From NCBI RefSeq assembly GCF_001705515.1, contig NZ_MDJS01000001.1, positions 1,860,001-1,924,000 on the forward strand: DNA of 64,000 bases, given 5' to 3'. The DNA comes from Mucilaginibacter sp. PPCGB 2223. GTDB taxonomy: Bacteria; Bacteroidota; Bacteroidia; Sphingobacteriales; Sphingobacteriaceae. The translations under genes were made by a program, and so were the position numbers. Positions 16,313 to 24,695 of the stretch are shown here, one piece after another. The notes under the pieces were generated by a model that ran no database searches, had not been told where the DNA came from, and saw nothing but the letters and a program-made list of their open reading frames with translations. Each line of letters starts with the position of its first letter. The stretch's first letter is position 1.

Positions 16313-16407
16313 GGTTTCACTGATTTAAGATTGTAAACTGATTAATTTCTGATAAATATTTTCCCAATGGGCTTTCCGTTGCGCATCCCTTTTCATCAGT
16401 TGATTGG

Positions 16408-17232
16408 TTAAGCCACTTTCAAAGGCTGTGTCCTGAAATCTTTTAAGTTCAAAAAGAAACCTCTGTTATACAAAATACCCTCCCGGAACATCTGCCATAA
16501 AAGAGATGCACCCAAATTGGCCAAAGCCGAATTGATGAACAAATCTTGTTTCGCCAATGCTTCGGCTAACGAACAGCTCGGCGTATGGTCCGAGTTTTCC
16601 GAAGCGATTAATAAGTCCTTAAATTCTTCAGTAACGAATGGCAGGGTTTCCACAGCCCGAAACTTCTCCGAAGCGGGCTGACTGATTTTACCAATGGTCG
16701 CCAGTACGACCTGTCCGCTATCCTTACTGTTGCCAAAGTCCATCCAGTACAGCGGACGGTTACGGCTGTTACCGAACTGTTTGCTCACCGTGTTCAATAT
16801 TTCCCCTATCTCAAACCTTGCACTTACCGTATCGACACAGGAAATGGTAATGGTCGCCCATTGGTCGCCACCGCCACCCGAATAATTTTTGTCGAATTTT
16901 TCGGTTTCCGCTTTCCAGTTTGTGCCAAAAAAGCGGTTGATACGGTTAATCAGCGCAACTGATTTGTGCAAACCCAATTCTGCGGTGGTGAACAACTGCC
17001 GTCCGAGATTGGCACGTTCTACCTTGTCATCGTCAAAACAACGCACCATCAGACCGGGATGCCCTAAACCAATCAGGGCTTGGTTCATACGGCCTAATGC
17101 CGTGAGCATCTGACTGCCTGTACCGCCTGCGCCTATCAGGTGAACAGATACGGGGTTATAAGGCTGTAGTAAAGTTTTTTCAATGATGTGAACGGCGGTC
17201 AGCGCCATTGCTTTTTTACTTAGCTTTTTCAT
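16408..17232 (-). CDS. PRTRC system ThiF family protein
   Basis: A 274-residue protein starting MKKLSKKAMALTAVHIIEK; the open frame reaches 17316, but this ATG overlaps the stop of the previous gene as ATGA and gives the family start. A nucleotide-binding glycine motif (VHLIGAGGTGSQ) is near residue 36, followed by RCFDDDKVERANLGRQLF, as in E1/ThiF-type adenylating enzymes. PRTRC ThiF proteins are found with PRTRC B, C and E on plasmids and integrative elements; the pathway is not established. Cysteines near SCVDT could serve catalysis, but this is inference. Confidence 0.88.
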   Translation of the reverse strand: MKKLSKKAMALTAVHIIEKTLLQPYNPVSVHLIGAGGTGSQMLTALGRMNQALIGLGHPGLMVRCFDDDKVERANLGRQLFTTAELGLHKSVALINRINRFFGTNWKAETEKFDKNYSGGGGDQWATITISCVDTVSARFEIGEILNTVSKQFGNSRNRPLYWMDFGNSKDSGQVVLATIGKISQPASEKFRAVETLPFVTEEFKDLLIASENSDHTPSCSLAEALAKQDLFINSALANLGASLLWQMFREGILYNRGFFLNLKDFRTQPLKVA

Positions 17233-17969
17233 TGCATTAAATTTTTGAGGGTCATGCCCTGTTTTACCAATACTTCGCCCGGGAACTCCCGCTCGGTGCT
17301 TACCTGCTCCCGCCATAACTCGACCAAATCAACCGATGCGCCCGAATGACCGCCTATAGTGTGCGAGAAATAGCTGTTAAAAAAGTATTCCTGCCAAAGC
17401 CTCATAAAATCCTGTAGGCAGGTGTAGCGGTCAATGTTAATGCTTACCGTACCCATACACACGTTACCATTGGAATATATGTTGAAATATGGCGCATGAT
17501 ACAACACGGTCTTTTCGGTCAGCTTGCCTTTGCCTTTCAGCGCATAGACATACAAACTGTCTTTCGTGGCTTTCCAAATCATGGCGGGGATATGCGCTTT
17601 GCCTGACGGTATGGCTAAGCCATCGACAAAGAATAAATCCACTTCCTGCAGTGGCGTGTGCCAAACCGCAAAACCATTATGGCTCGGATTGATATACAAG
17701 ATATTGCCCGGCAACATGCCCCTGCTTTTCAAGTAACCACTTTTCACCTCCTGTGTACTTTGGAACAATTCGCTTAGTTGTATGACTTCGCTCACGCTCA
17801 ACGGATGGGCATTGATGGGGTTGCCCTGTTTACCGATGTCGTAACTTTCCACGTAAATATCGGTCTGCTTCTGTCTGTAATTGTCCTCGTCGACGCTTTC
17901 ACATTCATATAAGAGCAAGGCTTTGAACGGAACATATTGCTGATTAAATTGTTGGCTCACGTTCTTCAT
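17229..17969 (-). CDS. PRTRC system protein B
   Basis: A 246-residue protein with typical PRTRC B text: PGNILYINPSHNGFAVWHTP, LFFVDGLAIPSGKAHIPAMI and FFNSYFSHTIGG. It overlaps the ThiF start by 4 nt, and its own start overlaps the end of the upstream gene by 26 nt, so the set is translationally coupled. The biochemical role of PRTRC B is unknown; conserved association with ThiF suggests it is a partner or substrate. Confidence 0.88.
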   Translation of the reverse strand: MKNVSQQFNQQYVPFKALLLYECESVDEDNYRQKQTDIYVESYDIGKQGNPINAHPLSVSEVIQLSELFQSTQEVKSGYLKSRGMLPGNILYINPSHNGFAVWHTPLQEVDLFFVDGLAIPSGKAHIPAMIWKATKDSLYVYALKGKGKLTEKTVLYHAPYFNIYSNGNVCMGTVSINIDRYTCLQDFMRLWQEYFFNSYFSHTIGGHSGASVDLVELWREQVSTEREFPGEVLVKQGMTLKNLMQ

Positions 17970-18903
17970 AATCGTATTTATTGAGTAAACTGCTTAACTT
18001 GTTCAGTAGTTCAAACAGCTTGGTTTCAAAATCAAAGGTTTCGTTCGTGATTGGCGTTAGCCCGTCAAATACTTGTACCGCCAAAGGTTCATCCATGATA
18101 CTAATTTCCTGAAAATTGGTGTTTATCATGTCGTCCAGCGTATCGCTTAAACAATCCGTCCCGCTCCAATAGAAACTGATATACTGCTCTGCATCAATGC
18201 GTTCTTCTTCTTCCGGATAGTACAGGTCAGGACGGATGTTGTCAAAAATGGAACGGTTCGGATGGTCTTGTGATAATTCATAGAATTCATTTGCCAGTCC
18301 CAACCATTCCAAATCACAAGTATTACTTACCTCAAAATCGGCTATTGTTTGACGGAAATTGCTTACATATTCAGGCTGAATAATTAGACGGTAAATGTGC
18401 AATCCAGAATTTTGCGCAACATATAAAGCATCTGATTGAATTTCCTGCCATTCTTTTTCTTCTTCGTTATCTTCATCGTAATCGCCTTCATCCAACCATT
18501 GCCCAAGTGTTTCATATTGTGCATACAAATAGCTATCATTTTCGGTGTAGAACGGTATCTTAACTATTTGATGAAGATAAGCGAAGATGGCGGTCAGCAT
18601 TTCGGCAATGGCTTGATGCTCTGCTTGCTGCGCCCAATTCCACAACGGCCTGACCGGGATATAATACAGGGTCATCCCCGTATCCATCTGTTTGACGGTC
18701 GCTAAAGTGGCTTGATGTTTTTTGTCGGTCATAATCACACAGTCCATTTTCTTATCTACCTGCTTTACCTGATGCGCAATTTGTTCCCACGCCCGAAATA
18801 CATTTTGCGGATAGACCAGACCGTTTACATCCGGCATCGTCATTTCATAATAAGCGCAGATTTGAGAAAGGGAGCAGAAAAACTCCCTTTCTATGGCTTT
18901 CAT
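17944..18903 (-). CDS. PRTRC-cluster protein in the position of protein F
   Basis: A 319-residue acidic protein from the ATG at 18903 (MKAIEREFFCSLSQICAYYE). The open frame reaches 19179, but that part reads as out-of-frame translation of the upstream genes (Arg/Ser/Ala-rich) and overlaps a better small ORF. Sequence just before the chosen ATG (RFLPFYACNGN) looks protein-like, so the true start may be a non-ATG codon slightly upstream or a frameshift may be present near 18945. The body has SLSQICAYYE, QTIADFEVSNTCDLEWLGLA and an EEERIDAEQY segment. Position between PRTRC C and B matches PRTRC F, though sequence identity to it is not verified. Confidence 0.65.
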   Translation of the reverse strand: MKAIEREFFCSLSQICAYYEMTMPDVNGLVYPQNVFRAWEQIAHQVKQVDKKMDCVIMTDKKHQATLATVKQMDTGMTLYYIPVRPLWNWAQQAEHQAIAEMLTAIFAYLHQIVKIPFYTENDSYLYAQYETLGQWLDEGDYDEDNEEEKEWQEIQSDALYVAQNSGLHIYRLIIQPEYVSNFRQTIADFEVSNTCDLEWLGLANEFYELSQDHPNRSIFDNIRPDLYYPEEEERIDAEQYISFYWSGTDCLSDTLDDMINTNFQEISIMDEPLAVQVFDGLTPITNETFDFETKLFELLNKLSSLLNKYDYEEREPTI

Positions 18904-18941
18904 GTTACCGTTACAGGCGTAAAACGGCAAGAATCGGTGCT

Positions 18942-19115
18942 TTAGAAAACCATATCGGTCAATCCCTGCGGTGCGCTTCGCTGCGGATTGCGCTGAATCG
19001 CCCCCGCATCGGGCAGACGGTCGAGCCCTACGGCGAACCGTCCCAACTGTTGCTGTACGTTCCATGCTTCGTTTTCCTTGTCGATTTTGACCTTGCGGTG
19101 CTTTACCTTTTTCAT
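18942..19115 (-). CDS. 57-residue protein coupled to PRTRC C
   Basis: The ATG at 19113-19115 overlaps the PRTRC C stop (19112-19114) as ATGA, and the frame runs 57 codons to TAA. The product starts MKKVKHRKVKIDKENEAWNV and continues QQQLGRFAVGLDRLPDAG. The overlap and protein-like composition support a real, translationally coupled gene. It occupies DNA where a longer but poor ORF would otherwise be called. No family recognised. An alternative is that it is the true N-terminus of the next protein with a -1 shift at GGTTTTC near 18947. Confidence 0.6.
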   Translation of the reverse strand: MKKVKHRKVKIDKENEAWNVQQQLGRFAVGLDRLPDAGAIQRNPQRSAPQGLTDMVF

Positions 19116-19327
19116 CCTTTCGTTCCCATTGTGGTTTCAAAATGAAACTGCATCTCGTCATCCTTAAATTCAGGGCCACGTATTTTGGCGGTGGTCAGGA
19201 TGGGATAAATATTGGCGTAGAAATTCCGCACATCTTCTTTGGTCAGATGCTCGCCGGGGTCGGTCAAACGGACTTCCTGTCCGTTTTCCTTATGCAGGAA
19301 AACCCTGCTGACTGCTGTAATTTCCAT
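19112..19327 (-). CDS. PRTRC system protein C
   Basis: A 71-residue protein: MEITAVSRVFLHKENGQEVR, then DPGEHLTKEDVRNFYANIYP and ILTTAKIRGPEFKDDEMQFH. This is the usual PRTRC C length and pattern (a ubiquitin-like sized fold has been suggested for it by association with ThiF; that link is inference). It begins 11 nt after PRTRC E ends. Confidence 0.9.
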   Translation of the reverse strand: MEITAVSRVFLHKENGQEVRLTDPGEHLTKEDVRNFYANIYPILTTAKIRGPEFKDDEMQFHFETTMGTKG

Positions 19328-19338
19328 GATGGTGGGGT

Positions 19339-19953
19339 TTAAACTTCCTGCATTAATAACTCATATTGCGCTTTGCGTTTCTCCAATTCCTTGCGCTTGC
19401 GCTCCAACTCTTCGGCTTTGTCGGGGTAATCCTCCACCTGTGGTAAGAGGCTGATGGCTTCTTCATATTTGCATTGCCTGTTGAGTTCGTTGATTTGGGT
19501 CATCGCTTCCTCGTAACGTTGCTTCTTTTCAGCTTTCTGCTGTTGCTCGTTTTGCTGTGCGCTGAATAAATTATCGGTATCTTCCTCGTCCTCGTTTTCC
19601 TCGGTGTTGCTCTTAGCCGTTGTTTTAGGTTTGGTATCTTTTTTCTTTTTGTCCTGTTCCTGCTTGGATTGCTCTTTGGCCTTATCCAATGCCTTTTGAT
19701 AGGCATCCATATTGGCAAAAAGTTCCGAGGTCTTTTTTAGCGGGTTGGCGATAGTTTCAAAGAATTTTTCGTCCAGTTCTTCGGCGGTCGCTTTTAAAAT
19801 CATCGGCGGGATGACCGTCCCCGCCTTATCGGCGGTTTCGTGCGCTAAGTAAACCGATACCGCCAACGTGTTATCGGGGTTCTTTAAGATATTCAAATTC
19901 AAAGCACCATGTAGGGCTAACCCTGTTAAATGTTCAAAAAAGTTCGTTTTCAT
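19339..19953 (-). CDS. PRTRC system protein E
   Basis: A 204-residue protein. The N-terminal domain (FFEHLTGLALHGALNLNILK, AGTVIPPMILKATAEELDEK) is the family signature; residues 60-75 contain FFETIANPLKKTSELFANM. A long Lys/Glu/Gln-rich linker and a C-terminal coiled coil (about 135-200, LERKRKELEKRKAQYELLMQ) follow. It heads the conserved PRTRC order E-C-(57 aa)-F-B-ThiF. Confidence 0.9.
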   Translation of the reverse strand: MKTNFFEHLTGLALHGALNLNILKNPDNTLAVSVYLAHETADKAGTVIPPMILKATAEELDEKFFETIANPLKKTSELFANMDAYQKALDKAKEQSKQEQDKKKKDTKPKTTAKSNTEENEDEEDTDNLFSAQQNEQQQKAEKKQRYEEAMTQINELNRQCKYEEAISLLPQVEDYPDKAEELERKRKELEKRKAQYELLMQEV

Positions 19954-19964
19954 ATTTTTTATTA

Positions 19965-20180
19965 TTAAAAAATCAGTAAATAAATAGCTGTCAAAATCAA
20001 GAGCATCCCTGCGATATTCAGCAGACTTTCTAATAGCTGCACCAATACCGCAACCAAATACGAGCGGTACACTTGCAAGCCTGCGAAATTCCGGCGGTTA
20101 AACCTGCGCCGACCTATCCAGTAACGCAGGGATAAACCTGAAACCAACAGCGTTAATTTGATAAACAGGGTCTTTTCCAT
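19965..20180 (-). CDS. Small membrane protein of the PRTRC operon
   Basis: A 71-residue protein with a hydrophobic N-terminal stretch (LFIKLTLLVSGLSLRYWIG), a basic loop (RRRFNRRNF) and a strongly hydrophobic C-terminus (VAVLVQLLESLLNIAGMLLI onwards). Two membrane helices with the basic loop inside are likely. It begins 11 nt after its upstream gene and ends 11 nt before PRTRC E starts. No function recognised. Confidence 0.7.
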   Translation of the reverse strand: MEKTLFIKLTLLVSGLSLRYWIGRRRFNRRNFAGLQVYRSYLVAVLVQLLESLLNIAGMLLILTAIYLLIF

Positions 20181-20190
20181 TGCTTGAAAA

Positions 20191-20565
20191 TTAACCGAAT
20201 AAAAGGTCTACTGCGGGTTTAAATTTGGGTTCTGTGTGCTTGCCGAGGGCAACGTATTGCGTTAACCCATGTACCGTAAAAATGGCGGTATAGCCATCGA
20301 ATAACTGGTCAGCAAATACACCCGAACTTTTGTGCAGGTCTTTGGGATATTTGGCTGTGACCCGCTGTACTTCTTCGGCCAGTTCAAACCAAAAGTCCAC
20401 CCCAAATAACTGGTCTTTCCATTCGGCTTTGATACGCTCTTTATCGTTCAAAACCGCTTCGGTCAATTCTTTGAGATACCCTAAAAATCCGGGTATCTCG
20501 TTTATTAGTAAAGTATGCAAAAGCCTTGCTTTCTGCACATTGTTCAACATTTTTAGTGGTTGCAT
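20191..20565 (-). CDS. Hypothetical helical protein of the PRTRC operon
   Basis: A 124-residue protein from the ATG at 20565 (MQPLKMLNNVQKARLLHTLL). An in-frame ATG at 20598 overlaps the upstream gene by 10 nt but adds an unlikely hydrophobic leader. Mostly helical, with IPGFLGYLKELTEAVLNDKE and FWFELAEEVQRVTAKYPKDL. Similar small proteins accompany Bacteroidetes mobile elements, but no role is known. Confidence 0.7.
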   Translation of the reverse strand: MQPLKMLNNVQKARLLHTLLINEIPGFLGYLKELTEAVLNDKERIKAEWKDQLFGVDFWFELAEEVQRVTAKYPKDLHKSSGVFADQLFDGYTAIFTVHGLTQYVALGKHTEPKFKPAVDLLFG

Positions 20566-20588
20566 GATGATGATGTTTAAGGGATGGT

Positions 20589-21461
20589 TCAGCGCCATCC
20601 CTGTTGGTCAGCAAATCGGTTGATTTCTTTAAGGGCTACTTTATGACAGCCAATGCGTACATAAGCCTTATTAATCTCGATGATATCGTAACCCAAAAAC
20701 TGCTCGCTGTTTTCTGAATAACTGCCTTTGGCAATGGTATCCTTAATAAAACGATACAAGGCTTTGGCATCAAACAGCGTGAAAATGACCCGTTGAGTGG
20801 TTTCTACCTCGCAGGTCTGTTCCAAAAAGCGCAGGTAATCCCAACCGTCCAAACTGCCCGTGCCATTGCTTTTAAAGGCACGCCAGTCTTTCAATCTTTG
20901 GGCGTGTAACTTTTTCAGACGCTCGCTTTCTTCTGCTTTTTCGGCCTCGCGTTCGGCTCTGTCTTTGGTCAGGTAGGCCATAAAGGTTTCGCTATTGCGG
21001 ATATTACCCGCCATCACCAATAATTCAGGCATTTCATAGCCGAAGAAATCGGCGTAGCGTTCTGCTTCATGGTACAGCTTTTCTATTTCGGTGGCATACT
21101 TCTGCGGACGTTTGGCATCCGCTAACTTTTCGGCCACCGAAATCATACGCTCCTGCCAGTCATTAAATAATTCTTCCTTATTCAATGCCGGGTCGGCAAC
21201 GTGTATCAAATTCAAATGCGACGAAGCATTCCGTACAATTGCAATATGCTTAGCCGTAGTTTGGCTATAGGTACGCTCGGTAAACAATACCGCTCTTTCG
21301 CCTTTATCATTCTTTACATGTCGGGCAATCATAAAATGGTCGCCATACGAATAAACGCAACTACTGCCATACAGCATATTCCCACCTGCACCAATCCCGC
21401 TACCGTCCTGATGGTTCGCCCAAGCATGGGCGACATCCCAACAATCATTTTTTACGCTCAT
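20589..21461 (-). CDS. Hypothetical protein of the PRTRC operon, Gly-rich start
   Basis: A 290-residue protein. The first 70 residues (VAHAWANHQDGSGIGAGGNM, SCVYSYGDHFMIARHVKN) form a compact domain that looks like a conserved family motif I cannot name; the middle is helical with a charged coiled coil around 150-190 (LTKDRAEREAEKAEESERLK). The C-terminus is ordered, with VRIGCHKVALKEINRFADQQ. It is the first gene of the PRTRC transcript; the motif at 21525-21546 lies 64 nt upstream. Confidence 0.75.
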   Translation of the reverse strand: MSVKNDCWDVAHAWANHQDGSGIGAGGNMLYGSSCVYSYGDHFMIARHVKNDKGERAVLFTERTYSQTTAKHIAIVRNASSHLNLIHVADPALNKEELFNDWQERMISVAEKLADAKRPQKYATEIEKLYHEAERYADFFGYEMPELLVMAGNIRNSETFMAYLTKDRAEREAEKAEESERLKKLHAQRLKDWRAFKSNGTGSLDGWDYLRFLEQTCEVETTQRVIFTLFDAKALYRFIKDTIAKGSYSENSEQFLGYDIIEINKAYVRIGCHKVALKEINRFADQQGWR

Positions 21462-21524
21462 CTCCTTTACAATTTCGGTTCAAAACTATTTCTCTCACGC
21501 TCGTAAAGCCGTCAAATACCCGTG

Positions 21525-21546
21525 TACAAACGGCTATATCCGTTTA
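21525..21546. promoter_or_regulatory. TAnAAACGGCTmTA motif, copy 1
   Basis: Contains TACAAACGGCTATATCCGTT, within which AAACGG and CCGTTT are inverted. Related copies lie at 22353-22375 and 24696-24713. All three are in short gaps in front of, or between, genes of this region, consistent with an operator or promoter shared by the PRTRC, SSB and downstream operons. Confidence 0.5.
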
Positions 21547-21924
21547 ATTAAAGCGTTTACTTGGTTTAAGTACCCGGTTGTTATTGCCCGACTGCGTAGG
21601 TTTGCGGTTTCCTTTTTTTGCCGAACTGGTCAGCATATTGATTTCGTCAGTGCGGAATTTGAGGCTTGCCATGGCTTCGCCGTCACGGCTTATCCAAGGC
21701 TCGGCGGTCATAAAGCCTTTTAACTGAACGACCATCCCTTTGATTAAATAAGGCGCTATGCCATCGCCCCGCCAGTAGGTACACTCTACATAGGCGGTTT
21801 CCTGTTTTTGTTCACCCTGTGAACGGTAATTGCGGTTAACCGCTACCCTGAACCCTGTTACATTTTTGTCTGCGTTTACTGCCCTCACGGTAGCATCTGC
21901 CACCAACCTTCCTGTGATTTCCAT
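21544..21924 (-). CDS. ssb: Single-stranded DNA-binding protein, PRTRC-linked
   Basis: A 126-residue OB-fold protein starting MEITGRLVADATVRAVNADK. The open frame continues to 22200, but this ATG gives the SSB start and the upstream part reads as structured non-coding DNA. Seen features: TGFRVAVNRNYRS, AYVECTYWRGDGIAPYLIKG and MVVQLKGFMTAEPWISRDG. It lacks the acidic C-terminal tip of housekeeping SSBs and ends in a basic tail. It is the first minus-strand gene after a gap that separates it from a second SSB on the plus strand. Confidence 0.85.
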   Translation of the reverse strand: MEITGRLVADATVRAVNADKNVTGFRVAVNRNYRSQGEQKQETAYVECTYWRGDGIAPYLIKGMVVQLKGFMTAEPWISRDGEAMASLKFRTDEINMLTSSAKKGNRKPTQSGNNNRVLKPSKRFN

Positions 21925-22019
21925 AACGTTTTGTTTTTTAATGAATAAAATCTGTTCGTTATTTCTTTTCGCCCCCTGCTGCTCTGCGACGCTGCCCGGG
22001 TAGTTTTTTTCAAAGAAAA

Positions 22020-22162
22020 AAGAGTAAAAAAGAAAGCATCCAGTGCCGGAATGGTAAGGCACGGGAGAACTATAAGTCCCGAAGGGTGACCGGAGCAAAG
22101 CGGAGGTCATTATGCGTTCGTACGGGCCGTCCGTTCCGAGCATCGCGTTCTTTTTTACTCTT
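22020..22162. repeat. 15-bp inverted repeat with 113-nt interior
   Basis: AAGAGTAAAAAAGAA at 22020-22034 and its exact complement at 22148-22162. The interior holds its own short inverted repeats, giving a branched structure if transcribed. Confidence 0.45.
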
Positions 22163-22352
22163 GTTTCTGAGAATAACTGGTGATAAAATCCCTCGTTCAA
22201 ATTTCAAAGGCAGCGAGCTGCGTTTGATACGCCGGGGCTTTTGCAGCGCAGCAAAAATGCCATGAGGCGGCGGTAGGGATCGCAGCGGCATCCTCCATAG
22301 GAGATAGAGCGCAGAGCCCGGGCCGCAGGCACCGCCCCAATGGTTATCCGTT

Positions 22353-22375
22353 TAGAAACGGCTATAAACGGATAA
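22353..22375. promoter_or_regulatory. TAnAAACGGCTmTA motif, copy 2
   Basis: TAGAAACGGCTATAAACGGA with TTATCCGTTT just before it; TTATCCGTTT and AAACGGATAA form a 10-bp inverted repeat. It lies 40-62 nt upstream of the plus-strand ssb start. Confidence 0.5.
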
Positions 22376-22414
22376 TTGACCACATTTTCATCCTAACCTG
22401 TTCAACTTTGCTTC

Positions 22415-22759
22415 ATGAATAATTTAAGCAACAGCGTGCGTTTGACCGGGAGGTTGGGCGCGGCACCGGAGATGAGGGAACTGGACAATGAGAAGAAAGT
22501 GGCAAAGATCAGCCTGGCGACAAACTTTTACCGCAAGAATGGTAAGGGCGAAAATGTGCAGGAGACCCATTGGCACCAATTGGTGTTGTGGAACAAAAAT
22601 GCAGAGGTCGCGGAGAAATACCTGGATAAAGGCAGTCAGATCGCCATCGAGGGACGGTTGGCGAACCGGTTTTATACCGATAAGGACGGCATCAAACATG
22701 CAGTTACCGAGATCGTCGTGAACGAAATAATGTTATTGGGTAAACCCGCCGGACAGTGA
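22415..22759 (+). CDS. ssb: Single-stranded DNA-binding protein
   Basis: A 114-residue OB-fold SSB: SVRLTGRLGAAPEMRELDNE, KISLATNFYRK and ETHWHQLVLWNKNAEVAEKY followed by IAIEGRLANRFYTDKDG. It ends at LLGKPAGQ and lacks the acidic C-terminal tail, as in short mobile-element SSBs. Its stop overlaps the GTG start of the YifB gene (GTGA), so the two are coupled. Confidence 0.9.
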   Translation: MNNLSNSVRLTGRLGAAPEMRELDNEKKVAKISLATNFYRKNGKGENVQETHWHQLVLWNKNAEVAEKYLDKGSQIAIEGRLANRFYTDKDGIKHAVTEIVVNEIMLLGKPAGQ

Positions 22760-24267
22760 CGGTCGCTGTCAAAAGCGCGGCGCTGGCCGGTATCGAGGCA
22801 GTGATGATCGAAGTGGAAACACGGGTATGTGCCGGGGTCAGCTATTTTATCGTCGGCCTGGCGGGTGAAGCGGTCAAGGAAAGCCTGTTCCGGGTAGAAA
22901 GCGCGATCAGTTCTGGTGGTTTTGATATGCCGCGTCAAAAGATCCTGGTCAGCCTGGCGCCGGCGGGTATCCGTAAGGAAGGCGCGGTCTTCGACCTGCC
23001 CATCGCCCTGAGTATCCTCGGCGCATCCGGCCAACTGACGCCGGAGCAAATGGCGGATATGTTATTTACCGGAGAACTTTCGTTGAACGGAAAATTACGG
23101 CCCATTAAAGGCGCCTTATCGGTCGCTACCGAGGCCCGTAAAGCAGGTATAAAACACCTGATCTTACCAAAAGAGAATGCGAATGAAGCCGCCATGGTCA
23201 GTGACCTGGCGGTTTACGGTTTTGAAACGCTCGGCGAAGTAGTGAAATTCTTGAATGACCCTGCTCAGGCACAACCCGTAATGGTACAACAGCAGGAACT
23301 GTTCCACCAAGCGGATAGCTTATACGAAGCTGACTTTTCAGATGTTCGCGGGCAGGAAAACGTCAAACGTGCCCTGGAGATCATGGCGGCGGGCGGCCAT
23401 AACGGCCTGATGATCGGCCCGCCCGGTACCGGCAAGACCATGCTGGCTGCACGACTGCCGGGTATCCTTCCGCCTCTGAATTTGCCCGAAGCCCTGGAAA
23501 CGACCCGTATCTATTCCGTAGCCGGGCAATTGGATGGCATGGGTATCATGACCCAGCGACCGTTCCGTTCACCTCACCATACAGTGAGCGACATCGCTTT
23601 GGTCGGCGGTGGCCCCATCGCGATGCCCGGTGATATTTCCATGGCGCATAACGGCGTATTGTTTCTGGATGAACTGCCGGAATTCAAGCGGCGCGTATTG
23701 GAAGTATTGCGGCAACCTCTGGAAGAAAGGCAGGTCGCCATTTCACGGGCGAGTTATTCGGTCACTTTTCCGGCCAACTTTGTTTTGCTGGCCGCGATGA
23801 ATCCATGCCCTTGCGGCTATTTCCGGCACCCGCACCGGAAATGCACCTGCACACCACAAGCCATTCGTACCTATATGAGTAAAATTTCCGGGCCATTACT
23901 GGACCGGATCGATCTGCATATCGCCGTCAAGCCGGTTACCATGGAAATGGCCCAAACTGCGGAAAATAGCAAAAGCATACGTCAACGGGTCATTGCCGCG
24001 AGAAACCTGCAAATGGACCGCGCAGGTGTTTGCAACGCCTTAATGACCGCCGCGATGCTTAAAGAATTCTCTCGTTTGGGAAAAATGCAACAGGAAGTGC
24101 TGAACCAGGCAATGGTCCAGCATAAATTATCGGCGCGTTCCTATGACCGGATATTGAAAGTGGCCAGAACCATTGCCGACCTGGAACATAGCCAAAATAT
24201 TGACCTGGCGCATTTAGCCGAGGCCATCGGCCTGCGTTGCCTCGATAAAGATTATCTCAATAGGTAG
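22756..24267 (+). CDS. YifB/ComM-like Mg-chelatase family AAA ATPase
   Basis: A 503-residue protein starting at GTG 22756. The N-terminal Lon-protease-like ChlI domain (VSYFIVGLAGEAVKESLFRV, LAPAGIRKEGAVFDLPIALS) precedes a Walker A motif (GPPGTGKTMLAAR), Walker B (NGVLFLDELPEF) and the family signature MNPCPCGYFRHPHRKC. ComM acts as a helicase promoting branch migration during natural transformation; YifB homologues are common in bacteria. Coupling to an SSB supports a DNA-processing role. All key residues appear present. Confidence 0.93.
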   Translation: MTVAVKSAALAGIEAVMIEVETRVCAGVSYFIVGLAGEAVKESLFRVESAISSGGFDMPRQKILVSLAPAGIRKEGAVFDLPIALSILGASGQLTPEQMADMLFTGELSLNGKLRPIKGALSVATEARKAGIKHLILPKENANEAAMVSDLAVYGFETLGEVVKFLNDPAQAQPVMVQQQELFHQADSLYEADFSDVRGQENVKRALEIMAAGGHNGLMIGPPGTGKTMLAARLPGILPPLNLPEALETTRIYSVAGQLDGMGIMTQRPFRSPHHTVSDIALVGGGPIAMPGDISMAHNGVLFLDELPEFKRRVLEVLRQPLEERQVAISRASYSVTFPANFVLLAAMNPCPCGYFRHPHRKCTCTPQAIRTYMSKISGPLLDRIDLHIAVKPVTMEMAQTAENSKSIRQRVIAARNLQMDRAGVCNALMTAAMLKEFSRLGKMQQEVLNQAMVQHKLSARSYDRILKVARTIADLEHSQNIDLAHLAEAIGLRCLDKDYLNR

Positions 24268-24682
24268 CCTCCCGCGGACGCCGGACAATGACGAGCCGTT
24301 CCTCCTCCACGATCTTGTAGCCCAGGTCATAGCAAAAATAGTATTCGACACCGGTAGTGGTACTATCGCAACTGGTAAAGAATTTGAAGCGGAAACCACG
24401 TCCGTCGACATCGCGCTTTTTCAGGGTACATTTTTCCCCCTCACCCAGACATTCGTCCAGGATACGGCGGTTATTTAACAGGATCGCGTTGATCCCGCTG
24501 ACGAAGTCAGGTACGCTGACCTCCTGCGTATTCTTTTCTTTTCGCCTTTTTGCAGCTTGCTTGTTATTGTTGTATTCCGTTTTGCAGAGGTCGCTGCAAT
24601 ATTGCCTATCCTTTCTTCCGGCGCCTACCGGCGCTCCGCAGTTCACGCATTTTTTGGTCTCTGCTGTTAAGGTTTCTTCCAT
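24257..24682 (-). CDS. Zinc-ribbon hypothetical protein
   Basis: A 141-residue protein with four cysteines in CVNCGAPVGAGRKDRQYCSD followed by LCK, a typical treble-clef or zinc-ribbon found near the N-terminus of many Bacteroidetes small proteins. A basic spacer (KQAAKRRKEKN) and a C-terminal domain ending YKIVEEERLVIVRRP follow. Its 3' end overlaps YifB by 11 nt in convergent orientation. Function unknown; nucleic-acid binding is plausible. Confidence 0.78.
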   Translation of the reverse strand: MEETLTAETKKCVNCGAPVGAGRKDRQYCSDLCKTEYNNNKQAAKRRKEKNTQEVSVPDFVSGINAILLNNRRILDECLGEGEKCTLKKRDVDGRGFRFKFFTSCDSTTTGVEYYFCYDLGYKIVEEERLVIVRRPREATY

Positions 24683-24695
24683 TTCCTTATTCGTT

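Larger units (their letters stand above)
21925..22414. other. 490-nt structured gap between two divergent SSB genes
   Basis: No gene was found. The gap carries a 15-bp perfect inverted repeat (22020-22034 with 22148-22162) around a 113-nt loop rich in smaller repeats such as GACCGGAGCAAAGCGGAGGTC, and the AAACGGCTATA motif at 22353-22375. An origin, a structured leader or a transfer-related site are all possible. Confidence 0.45.

Noticed and set aside
16329..16400. Possible 23-codon peptide between the 49-residue gene and ThiF
   Set aside because: The minus-strand frame starts MKRDAQRKAHWENIYQKL, which is protein-like, but it is too short to separate from chance.
17944..19179. Single 411-codon gene instead of a 57-codon gene plus an F-like gene
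   Set aside because: The first ~80 residues read as out-of-frame translation (Arg/Ser/Ala-rich), and an ATGA-coupled ORF in another frame explains the same DNA better.
22070..22291. Small ORF in the SSB gap
   Set aside because: Composition (many Arg, Pro, Ser) matches translation of structured non-coding DNA; the inverted repeat at 22020-22162 explains the region.
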